Positions 11,382 through 22,091 of a DNA stretch of 64,000 nucleotides are shown here, piece by piece. The notes beneath the pieces were generated by a model that was not told the origin of the DNA, did no database searches, and worked only from the letters and a program-made list of their open reading frames with translations. The stretch is from positions 558,001-622,000 of the forward strand of contig JAVHNS010000013.1 in assembly GCA_036872755.1 (NCBI GenBank). The letters run 5' to 3'. This stretch comes from Orbilia blumenaviensis. Taxonomy: Eukaryota; Ascomycota; Orbiliomycetes; Orbiliales; Orbiliaceae. The position numbers and the translations under genes were made by a program. Numbering within the stretch: position 1 is the stretch's first letter; every line of letters begins with the position of its first letter.

Positions 11382-12737
11382 GGAGTTCTCTTATGGGGAA
11401 GGCTGTATCACAACGTGGGATCTTTAAGCGTCCTTTGATACTGGACTACGTTCCACCAGCCCCGTAACCGCGCACAAAGGAGCTCGGTGGCGATCTCCAG
11501 TATCTAATCATCTATATCACTTTTTTCCATCTCTATATACGTACGTGCGAACCTCGACATGCCTTTTATCCCCCTCATTCTGTACCATTGTACTCCTAAC
11601 TCCCTCCTATCTTTCCTCCCATTTGTATTTTACTATGATTTTTCTTTCTCGGGAGGACGGTATAATGCACCTTCGCCTTTCTTCTGACATACTCGTCTCT
11701 TTTTTTCTCTCTTTCTTTGCTAATATTAGATGGGTCATGGTGTTTCTTATTCTATCTTTATTTCCTTTTTTTTTCTCTCTTGTTCCCTCTCTTATTCATA
11801 CTTTCTTAGTCTCTCTACCCTAACCATACCTTATTGGCGTCTCCTCTCGCTCCTGCTCCTACAATCATTATACAACATTCTCCCCGGATTATCATCTAAT
11901 AAGCTTAAGTTTATCCCCTTTCCATCGAGAGTAGCAAAAATAACCTTATGATATGGGGATGGATTAATTACGAGAACCTGTCATCGTTGTATACCTTTTT
12001 TTTTTTTTTTGGTCTACGTACTGTAAGGAAGATACCCAGTATATATCCTCATGCGTCAACAGTGAGGGAGGGAGGGAGGTTTGGTAGAGAAAGGAGTGGC
12101 GAGAAATGAAATGATAATATATATCCTTGAAGAGTTTCTCTCTTCTTTCTTTGGCCGGAGTGTTAATTGTAGAGTCCCTCGATCCACATAGCTAGAAAAC
12201 GTACTTTACGTATAATATGCCTCTTATTTAGGATCTTGCACGTTACCTGGGTACCAGCTCAGGTAGTTTATTTTAGCTACTTAAGCTCTTTTGTAGCGAG
12301 CGAGAACTGTTCAGGTGAAGGATTTGGATCAATTGATAAGGGATGCAAACCCGATTGCATGGAGCGATCATGCATATTTCCATTTGATAATACAGGAGTG
12401 CGGCCTGTCTGTATTAGGAACATTTCCGTTCCGTTTTCTCCTAGGAAGGGAGTGACATAAAGCCTAATGATACATAGTATTTTTCCGATCCCAACCAGCT
12501 CTTCTTTTTTTTTTTTGAACCATAAAGCCTTCGTGTACAAAATATAAGAATAACAGCGATCATAATAATACCGATAATCATAGAGGGGTGCATGAAAAGT
12601 TTAGGCAACGCTAAGAAAGATATACCTTCCTATGGTGATATGATAAACGCAGCATACCAAAGCTAAGTTTCCCACCCAAAAAAAAAAGGGGGGGGAATTT
12701 ATAGTTCCCCAGCGAGGAACTTATGCACGTTGGTTGA
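11382..12737. other. Convergent intergenic region
   Basis: Genes on both sides end here (SNF5/SFH1 from the left, acyl-CoA dehydrogenase from the right). The sequence is pyrimidine-rich with T-runs at about 11995-12010 and a G-run near 12690, consistent with two 3' UTRs. No additional gene is supported. Confidence 0.55.
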
Positions 12738-14280
12738 TTATAACTTGGACCCCCTGGTGGCTTCCAACGCCGAGGTCTTCGCTTGGAAGATCTTGACCAG
12801 CTGTCGGACCCCAAGGTCGAGCAGGACGTCTTCTGATCCGCCAGGGACTCTGACCACGTTGATCTCCCTGAAGATTTCTACTCCACCGTTAGCATCACCA
12901 TTCATCATCAAATCCGACATACCGAGGCGGCAGCTTAAACAAGCAAAGGGAGATATGTGAACATAGGACGACTTACTCTCAACGGTCTCCCCCAACCCAC
13001 TTCTCGTCAGCCCGTTCCCTCCAAACAATAGCACTGCACACTGAGCACACTCATTCAACACCATCCCCGTATTCGCCTTACACATAGCCGTGATCCCACC
13101 CAACTCGACATCCCCAACCTTCTTATCCAACTTCTGCATCATATACACGATCTGCTCCACCCAAGCCCATTGACTCTCTAGCATAACCGCACATTTAGCA
13201 AGTCTATGCCTAACAACCGGCTGTTCAACCAACGCCTTTCCAAACGCCTCACGCTTCATAACGTATTCTGCCGCGGCAGCTAATACGACCCTAGCGCTTC
13301 GGGTGGCACCGATACTGATCGTTAAACGCTCGTGGTTGAAGTTCGTCATGATGTATTTCATACCCATCCCTTCCTTTCCGATCAAATTCTCAACCGGGAC
13401 TTTAACTTCATCGAGATCGATGAATGTAGTACCGCTGGTTCCTCCGCCAGAGATCTTAATCCGTCGTCTCTCCACTCCCTTCCCTTCATTCTCCTTCAGT
13501 GGGACGTAAAGGAGCGATAATCCACCGGGACCGGCACCGCCAGTCCTGACCGCCATGGTGGCATAATCCGCCCAAATACCGTTTGTGATCCACTTCTTTT
13601 GCCCAGTGACGATGTAATATTTCCCGCATGAGGATTTTGTAGCGGTGGTGGAAATATTGGCGACGTCTGAGCCTGCTGAGGGCTCGGTGATGGCGATGCA
13701 GCAGCGGGTTCGGCCGTGAAACAGATCTGGCAGGAATCGACGCTGGAGTGATTCGGAGCCGAATTTGTAGAGCGGAGGGATACCGTAGGCCACGCCAGTG
13801 TTGAGGGATGCAGCAGGGCCGGAGAGGCCAATTCGCAGCATCTGAAGGAGGAAAGGAGAGAAAATAAACAGTTAGCATACCCCATATTTCAGATAAAGCC
13901 TCTTAATATAAATATTAGGTAGAACAAACCTCATCAGTATAAATCAACGAATGGAAATAATCAAAATCCTCAACCTTCAACCCTCCAGCAAACTCATGAA
14001 TTCCAGCAGCCTTCATCTGCTGAATAGGCAGGGGAGCTGGCAACCCCGGAAGAAGCATATTCGCATCCGCAAAAGTTTTGAATAAATTATCAGGAACATC
14101 TCCTGCGTTTTCCCAGGCTAGGGCATCGGCGAACTGGGTTGAGATGAAGGAACGGCAGTGTTTTTGCCAGGCATAGTGGGAATCATTGTAGTATGGCGAG
14201 GGGAGACCGGTGAGGTAGGGCGGCTCTGAGAAGGGGACGATGGGGTCTGTGAGAGATGGGCGGGAGGATGAGGAAGACAT
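12738..14280 (-). CDS. Acyl-CoA dehydrogenase
   Basis: Exons in transcription order are 14280-13930, 13841-12977 and 12877-12738, giving 451 aa. The enzyme should oxidise an acyl-CoA to trans-2-enoyl-CoA using FAD, in fatty-acid or branched-chain breakdown; substrate and compartment are unclear. Seen motifs are the signature CIAITEPSAGSDVAN, the flavin-region KKWITNGIWADY, GGGTSGTTFIDLDEVKVP, and the C-terminal FGGNGLTRSGLGETVE followed by VRVPGGSEDVLLDLGVRQ. The medium-chain enzyme has its catalytic Glu near that C-terminal position; here Gly is found (VPGGSED). A Glu in NFNHERL (about residue 288) matches the base position of isovaleryl-CoA and long-chain dehydrogenases. No clear mitochondrial presequence precedes MSSSSSRPSL. 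The start is the first in-frame ATG. The 99-nt second intron (12976-12878) has no in-frame stop; splicing restores a continuous family sequence (TVEKIFREINVV). Confident family call. Confidence 0.93.
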
Positions 14281-17263
14281 GGTGGATGAATGAATATCTC
14301 TAAAGAGCAACAGTGGTTGGATTTATCAGATATATGGATGGCGTTCTGATATTATTAACGGGACTGGAGTTTGTTGGATTTTGCGTGTTGGTAGCTACAA
14401 CTAAACCAACCGAGGGAACTTTAAGCTTAAAAGGTTGGGATAAATCCAAGCTTAGCTATTATGTGACAACGATGACGATGATGGATCGATCAAAATAACT
14501 AGAAGGCTGAGATGGGACAGAAATCAAAGAGACGCCGAGGAAATATTTAGTCTTCAAGGTGGCCGGGGGAAGATAATGATCAGGAAGGCAGGTGCTTCGG
14601 AAGGCCTAAGGGCTTCGACTTTTCGGCCTCTGTAAATCTTCAAACCGGGGATATGAAGAAATTAAAAGGCACAAACCAGGCTCTAGATCTGCTCCATTTA
14701 TAACCCAAGCAGTAGTCTGTTAATCTCCCGGGACGCCGTGAAGGCCGAAGGGGGTGATGCGAACGTCAATGGAATAGATTCAACCATCCCACGGCTGAAT
14801 TCGGCATTTGGATTTGGTCTCCAAAAAACCGGGGAGACAGGCTACACTAAGCCTGGAAAATGCGGAGGGGATGGACCCAAAAGAAGGTGGGTCTCGTTCG
14901 ACGTTCACATGTCCCGAGCTATACTACGTCTAGCTCATACATACATGGGTGTTGCTTACTCGGCCTGGACGGGCATTGGGCGAAGTCTTTCTTGTTCATA
15001 TCTGCTCGCCGGATTCAGCATCTTGCCGAACGCGGTTGGCACTTCTAGAGGCGAAGAATCCAACACACCACAATGTTGGAAAAGGGCCAATTCGCCCAAC
15101 TCTCGCTCTTACAGTCATATCGATACCATGCGCATTTGATGTATGCATAATATCGAACCTGCTATTACAAATCCTACGGGAAAAGAGGGGGGAGAGGAAA
15201 GGGAAAGAAGTCAGTTGGAAGAAGAGTACAGAAATTGACATTATAATTAAACCGTATAACCATGTTCATGACATTTTTTTGCCTTGTAAGTTAACCGGTG
15301 GACGATGGCCTAGGTGTGTCCATTTTGAGTAATAAGCAACCGATATAACGCCTCAGGTACAGTCAGTCAACCCGGTTTTTTTTTTTCGCGGTATACCATT
15401 ACAGCAAGCAAGAATGACAAGAAAAAGAAAAAGAAATATCCTGTTAAACCCCGAATAAAAGACTCAGCAGGAAAGGACACCGAAGAGCAAACAAAGGCTT
15501 CGAAACGAGTAGCTAGTACGATATTAAACAAACGGTCGAGTAACATTGTCGTAACAGTAATGATAGGTTGGACTTGAAGGATCCTTCGGTCTCCAGCAAA
15601 CAAAACTTAGGCTGCGAGATGGCGGGCGGCATTAAAGGCATACAGTTTGTGTTATAAACATAACTCTCTAAAAAGATGGGTGGGTTTTTTTACTGGCTAG
15701 CAGCTGTAACAATAGCGAAAGGGTAACAAACCGCCTTAGAAACAAATCCGGAGCTTAACGGTTTTAAAGCAATAGCAAACGCAGAAGGTCCGATGCACAG
15801 GCACACGTTAGTAGTTAATAGGTTCGAATGCTTGATTGATATGACACGAGTGATCCTTCGATCGATGCTAAGTAGATGTGACCGATCGAATCGTAGAAGG
15901 AGAATGGAGAGGGAAGAATTCGAAGCTGTCATGCCTTGAAGAGGATAGACAATGACAGGTGGTGAGAAAGAAGACTGTCAACTCTTGGGGAAAGGGAAGA
16001 TGACATAAAAGAGAGGGAGGGAGATATTAAGAGGATAAGGTGTCGTAGGATCGAAGAAAGAGAGGGGAAAGAGAGGATCGACATCATGTCAAAACAAGTA
16101 ATCGAGAAATTGGGGCATGACCTTGAAAAGATCCATAACAATCCCCTGCAGGAGACAAATGCCCCGTATGGCTTTCTGGATAAAAGTGTCAGAAAAGCCA
16201 TGGCTGCTGACTGAGATAAAATATTAAAGCAAAGACAAATGCAAAACAAAAACCAGAAGTCGGTAAGCTTTCTCGGCAAGTCCACGAAGAGATTCATTAG
16301 AGTGTAGTATATCCTTCGTCATCTTAAGGAGCGGAACCAGGAAATACTACCTGAATCTTCCGATACGACCCTCTGAAAGTAATAAACTTACTGACGTACA
16401 TTACTAAATGTCATGTCTTGTAAGTAGCAGTACTTGTATTCAGAGTGCACGAGGAAAGCGTAAATGACTAAAGCAAAAACAGAAAACATGCTATGCGATC
16501 CCGTTTTTATCCCAGACAAAAGAAAAGGCGCAGAAAATAGAGTAAAGCAGAACTAAAAAAATGAACAGCAACATGCAGAGAAAAAGTGCATGCAGACAGC
16601 AGCGATGATTAGCTTCAGTTGGAAGCCCGATCTAGTCGACAATTTGAGAGGCGTGACGTCAAAATCGAAGAGTGTTAACGAGACAGAGAGTGGAAGGAAT
16701 AAGAGGCGAGAGAATTATGTTGATGGTGATGTAGGAGAGAGTCGTGACGGAAAAGAAATCGTGGCGAAGAGGATATGGGTTCTGAAGACTCAAGATCGTA
16801 ACGAACGAGTCATAGTTTCGATTCGGAGGGTAAATGAGGAGAGTGATGTTGGAAAGTGGAGATTATAGGAGCTAAGATGACAAATTAAGCCACCTAGCAT
16901 GCCATAAAACGAAGAAAGTCGGAGGCCCTTCGCATAGAATATCGCTGGGCTTATTCCGCAACATTATTGACCCGTCATCGAACAAAAAAATAGGCCTATT
17001 TCGGAAAGAATATTTGGAGAGTGTTGTTGAAACTAGGCCTGTTGAAAAGAATATGTTAAATATAGGCCCTGGATCGTTTTGACAGATACAAATCTTTCTT
17101 TCTTTCCTTTTTTTTTTTTTGACTTTTTTCCTTTTTCTATTTTTTTTTTTTTTTTTTTTTTTTGTGCTTTTATGTTGGCGTTACTTGTTTTTGAAAATTG
17201 CACCATCAAGGCCGTTAATTCATGATCCAGCTCATCGAGATGCCACAAACTTCGTTGATAGAA
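14281..17263. other. Long intergenic region without a supported gene
   Basis: This lies between the 5' end of the acyl-CoA dehydrogenase and the 3' end of the CCCH gene. It holds an AG-rich segment near 15400-15440, purine-rich DNA at about 15900-16100, and T-runs at 17108-17163, which on the minus strand form an A-rich 3' UTR-like tract. Frames of 92-133 codons occur on both strands but none shows a domain or conserved composition. Confidence 0.5.
17140..17163 (-). repeat. Poly(T) tract (A-rich on the transcribed strand)
   Basis: An uninterrupted run of about 24 T, preceded by shorter T-runs from 17108. It lies just downstream of the CCCH gene stop codon on the minus strand, so it would read as an A-rich 3' UTR tract. 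Confidence 0.6.
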
Positions 17264-18964
17264 TCAATGGAGAACAGAAGGGACAGTAGATTGGACACGC
17301 CCAATGCTAAATCCACCAATACGATACTTGTGCTGATCGTATTCGACATCCTCATTGAAGTTGACAATGTTGTAACTGTAGTCGATTGGCGTGGCACCAT
17401 GTGCACCAGTGTTCCTGATACCACGAGGGATGATGCCGCCGCGAGGAATTTGGAGCACAGGCAAAACGGGCTTGGAACTAGCGACCGTGGTGGCAGGCTT
17501 TTTGCCAGTGGAGGTCTTACGCCAGCTGTCGGCTTGCTCTTGAATGACTGGGCGCCAGTTATACTCGTTGAGGGCTGAGCGAATCGGTTGTGGTTGGACA
17601 GCGGCTGGAGAATTCTTAACAACAGGCTGGATAAGAGTAGCTTTGGTAGCTGGAACTAAAGCTGGCTTTGCAATTGAGACTGGAACTGGTTTGGCAATCG
17701 GGGCCGGAAGAGCCTTCACAGTTGGGGCCGGGAGAGCCTTCATGACTGGGGCTTGGATAGCGGCAGCTTTGATAACTGGGGCAGCCTTGATAACCGGGCC
17801 AGGGACAGCCTTGACAACTGAGACCGGAGTAGTCTTGAAAGCCTGAACAGTCGGATTGAAAACCGGAGCTGCTTGGATAGGGGATGGGGTGCTTGCAGCA
17901 GCTTGGTTGTTTGGAATACGCCAGTTTGGAGCAGCAGTGCGTTGTGGATCTGGGTTACAGTAGTAGGTTCCTTTGCCTTGGGTCTGATTTCGGGAGAAAT
18001 AGTGATCGTTAGGTTGCTTCGGCTTGCTGAAACCGCCAGAGTGCTGTCCGGAGTGTTGGCCCGGATACTGTCCAAGGTACTGTCCAGGTTGCATGGGAGC
18101 AATAGTCGTGTTAGACCAGTGGGGATTAGTGAGACCGACTGGAGAAGGAGTGTGAGCGAGAAAACGATTGTTGTGAGCCATTGATTGATTTATTCCATGA
18201 GCAGATCCGTATCCTGTTTCCAGAAGAGTTGGCATGTCGTCCTGGACCGGTGAGGGGGTATTAGAGATAGGCAAACCATTGAAATTTCCAGGTCCAGGTC
18301 CAAATTCGCCGAGGAGTTCCCCAGGTGGATTGATGTGCTGGTTCCAGCATTTGTCGCCATGGATACACCAGCCCTTGCGAGCGTAGGTGAAGCATATGAC
18401 GTCTTGGCTTCCTACATATTGGAGAAATAGTTGTTAGATAAGCTCGTTGAAAATGCAAAAGACCGTGGCAACCTGCATTTGCAGACGTCACTAGCGAGAG
18501 GATAGATGCATTGCTTGTTCACTCACCTGGACGGTATGTCTCGAGGGTTTCGGGGCGATAGTATTTCTTTCTTCGAAGTCCGACTTCGGAATCCATGACG
18601 AGGTTTCTTTCATCACCTGGCTTAAGGTGTGAATATTTGCAATCGTTGCCGGCTTTGCAAATCCCCTTCTCGAAGAAGTCAAAGCAACACCTGAAGGGAC
18701 AGGGAGCTAAAGTTAGAGATGCTCGATGTTTGAGAGCCACAGTTCTAAGAATGAACTTACCCGTGAGCCATCCTATTTTCCAAGTCTGTTAGTTTGGTCC
18801 CCGGGGCCGAAGATGGTGCAAAATAAGGGTACTTACAACATGGAACGGACAGGAGTTTGTTTCATACGAGAGCAGTAAGCATAGAGCTGACTGTCAACTG
18901 GAACAGTGATCTCATTCCTGAGCTTGACCATAGGTTGGACGGAACCTCTCATTTGGCGAGTCAT
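17264..18964 (-). CDS. CCCH-type zinc finger protein with two fingers and a 12-nt microexon
   Basis: Exons in transcription order are 18964-18837, 18772-18761 (12 nt), 18690-18527 and 18411-17264, giving 483 aa. The N-terminus (MTRQMRGSVQPM) precedes two C-X8-C-X5-C-X3-H fingers. Finger 1 is residues 49-68 (CFDFFEKGICKAGNDCKYSH) and finger 2 is residues 108-127 (CFTYARKGWCIHGDKCWNQH). Such fingers usually bind RNA, so a role in mRNA processing, export or decay is likely but unproven. After about residue 160 the protein is Gln/Gly/Pro-rich and then a degenerate Ala/Pro/Val/Lys repeat (units like KALPAP, KAAPVI, IAKPVP). The C-terminal 60-70 residues (RGGIIPRGIRNTG, DYSYNIVNFNEDVEYD) look more ordered. 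The microexon GATGGCTCACGG keeps frame and joins SML to MAHGCCFDFF. A GTAAGT at 19317 upstream of the ATG may be the donor of a 5' UTR intron. I cannot assign an orthologue. Confidence 0.85.
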
Positions 18965-21900
18965 CTTGATGGTTTCTTGAGGGAATGTTTAGAAGAGATC
19001 GATGATAGGGGTGAAGAGAGAGAGAGAAAGAGAGAGAGAAGAGATAGGTGAAGGAAGGAGAATCAAGGATCCAAGGGATAGCAGAGAGAGAGGGAGAGAG
19101 ATCAAGAGAGAGGGAAGAGATTCGAAGATAGCTAAGCCAAGTCAATTAGATAATCACTTTGGATATGCGTAAGGAGATTTAAGAACTGCTAGCAAAAAGA
19201 GGCGCTGCACAGCAGACTTTAAGTTATTAGAACAAAAAGTGATGATGATGAATTTGGAGAAGGTGAAGAGAAGATGGAAGTCCAGAGGGACAAGGGGGCT
19301 TTAAGTATATTACTTACATTGGTTGAGGGAAACTTCAGTTTGTCGTTCGTAGTAGCAGGAAGGGGCGTGCGTAAGGGGTGCCGTAGCGATTGGTGAGGAA
19401 GCGGAGAGGGGAGATGGTATGGTGATGGAGCGGAAAGGGAGGTGGAGTGTGGAGTGTGGAGCGTAGACGTTTAATCCAGGTGGAGGGGGGGAGGGGAGAG
19501 CGCAGAAGCTAGCTACTACAACGCAGTATACAGGGTCGTATATATATTTATACCAGCGGTAACGGATGGAATTTCAGCGGAGGACAAGGGAGAGAGTGTA
19601 CAGAGTAAGAAATAGAGTGATTAGGACGGAGATGGTGATTATGGTGACGGTTATGGTGTCGGAGGGGTCGAGGATGATATTTTCTAGTTTTCCTGGAGAA
19701 TCTTTCTGTGGTCTGGTAGCAATTTATAGTGCAGCACAGTCAGCGACGGGAGACACCCGTGGATTGGCTCGGTGCTCACAAAGCTGCTGTGTCGATAACC
19801 CTTTTCACGTCCTCTGTAAGTTAATTTAGCCCTTAGATACGAGATACAATTGCCTCTCTCCTTGTATCTATCAAATTATGGACCTGGTCGAACAGCTATT
19901 CAAGAGTAGCATGTAGCATGTAGCAGTAGTAACAGTAGAGGATGGAGGAGGGGGGGGGGGAAAGAAGAAGAAGAAGAAGCGAAATGTATGTAGATAGGAC
20001 TGCCAGCAGAATTTGAAGGTCAATTACAAGCCGCAGTCGTAGCAGTACTGGTATACTATACGTATCCCAGTGTAAGGTAGAATAAAATATTGCAGCGCAG
20101 CCCAGTGCATGCAGCAATAAAGCACATCGGCAAGCTGTCAAGACACGTCGAACTAGGTATTACAGCAAGGTCAGAGCTGCAGTCGGTTACACCAGACGGA
20201 AGCGAGCCGCTGGGTGGGTAAAAACACCAAGATCTTGTAAAAATGGAATCCCGGGAATGCAATGGACGAATGGAATACCATCCGAGTAAGTAATTATAAG
20301 AGGTATTGAACCGAAGCAAATAAGGCTGTCCTTAGCTACTATATAGGAGAAAACGTCAACATTAATGAAAACGAGTTACATCGAAAGGAGAATTCAAAAT
20401 CCGAACCATACATGGGGTGGGCTTTTGCGTTTAATGGAACGGGCCTATGCTTAGTTATATAAGTGCTTAAATGACATCGTTTCCCTTCCCAAATTCGTTT
20501 CGATTATACCCATAGCATTTTTATCTACCTAGCCAGACGAACCCCGCAAGTACTTAGCCCGATTCCGCTGTCATCTATCAAGAGAAAGGGCAAAGAGAGG
20601 TTCGCACATGGACCAATTCCGGCCGTCCCCATTGTCTGGTTCGAGTTCCTGAGAGCTGTGTTGGATCTTGCAAGGTTTTGAGATTTCTGTGTTGCAAGGA
20701 ACAAGTCCTTTCCCCTCGTGCGCATGCATGCTTCACCCTGCCATAGCATGGATCGAATGGCCTCCGGAAGTTGGATTTGAATTCGAGCGCCGCGGCAAGA
20801 ACTTCGAACCATTCAGACAGCTTGTTTGGGATGTTTTGTTATTGTCAATTACAGATGGCAAAGTGTGGGTAAGCCCATTCATTGAGGTTTGGTGATGTTT
20901 TAATTGCACATCGGAATTACTCATGTTCACTTCCCACATTTGCGCATTTGCATTGTCACAATGAAATCGAGCTTAGTAGCTACCCAGGCACTAAGTAAGT
21001 GGTTATCAGTATTTTTAGGATCCCCAACTCGTTTTCTAACCCTTTGAAAACCAATTACACTCGGGCAAAGAAGCTATCGTTCCCAACATCTTAATATCAA
21101 GAGCCATCGATATCTTCCGCCAATATAGGCTTCGGAAGTTGCCTTTCCTGACTCGGTAAGTCGCTCACTCTCTTTCTCTCGAAAAAGGGACACGCACAAA
21201 TCATCGAGCCGACCACCAAGTTAAAATCTAATATCATCTATTGGATCGATATAAAATTTGGTCCTGAGCCGGGGTCTTCTATCGAACTTAGCCAAGTTTC
21301 ATGTCTTTGTTTGACGCACGATAATCGCTGGCCGCCTGGCATGGAATGTTGGATTTTTCTTTCTCTCAAAAAAGAACCCTCTGCACCAACGGGATCCGTC
21401 TATAGACACCAACAAAAAAAAAAAAACCCTCCACAGGATCCCTGCTAGACGGCACTGCAATATACCTACTCAAATGGCTGGGCTGCATTCTAGAATCGGC
21501 ATGGTCATGAAATTTGTAAAACGTAAGTAGCACGCGATGCAACCCCCCCTGCTACCCCAAAGGTAATTGGTATCTTTTCTTTCCTTCTTCGAAGCCTATA
21601 TTCTTTCTAGTTTGCTCCCTCCCAAAAGGAAATCACCCGTAGGAGTGTTTCATTCTTACAGTTTCTCGAAAATTTAAATTTAAACAAACTCTTCGTTAGC
21701 GGGATATCTGACGATCTTGAAGATGTTGGTATTAAACATTGGTGTGCGATCGTATATACAAAATAAAGTTATGATACATATATGCATACTGTACATGAAT
21801 TCCGTGACAAATGCTGTTAAATCTACAGCAACATCATATAGGGTATATTATTAACTCTGTCTTCAAAAGAAAATCGGAAATGGAGCTCCTGATCGCAAAG

Positions 21901-22091
21901 AGACTATCCCCATAGCTCACTGCGCAAGGACTGCTCCGTTGGATGGCACGAAAATACGATCCCCCTTTCCCTCTCGAAGCCACAAACTAAGATGTTTGGG
22001 CCTCGCCAGGCAACAGGTAGTTGCACCATCTCATTCTTTTTTTGATTTAGCTATGCTAAATCCCATTCATTTCCTCGCCTTTATTGCGGTC
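18965..22091. other. Intergenic region upstream of the CCCH gene and downstream of the PhoD gene
   Basis: The right-hand gene ends and the left-hand gene starts here, both on the minus strand. The part near the CCCH gene is extremely GA-rich (19010-19110 and 19260-19500), which on the minus strand is a CT-rich fungal promoter/leader. A G-run followed by AAG repeats lies at 19946-19979. At about 21000-21700 there are several donor-like GTAAGT strings and pyrimidine tracts but no protein I can assemble with confidence. Confidence 0.45.
19946..19979. repeat. Poly(G) followed by AAG repeat
   Basis: A run of about 13 G followed by AAG triplets. Simple sequence in intergenic DNA. Confidence 0.6.

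Noticed and set aside
14738..15139. 133-codon plus-strand frame
   Set aside because: No ATG-supported domain, overlapping frames of similar size on both strands, and no recognisable motif.
15929..16297. 122-codon hydrophobic minus-strand frame starting at an ATG
   Set aside because: The hydrophobicity follows from pyrimidine-rich DNA on that strand; no family resemblance, and it lies in a long intergenic stretch.
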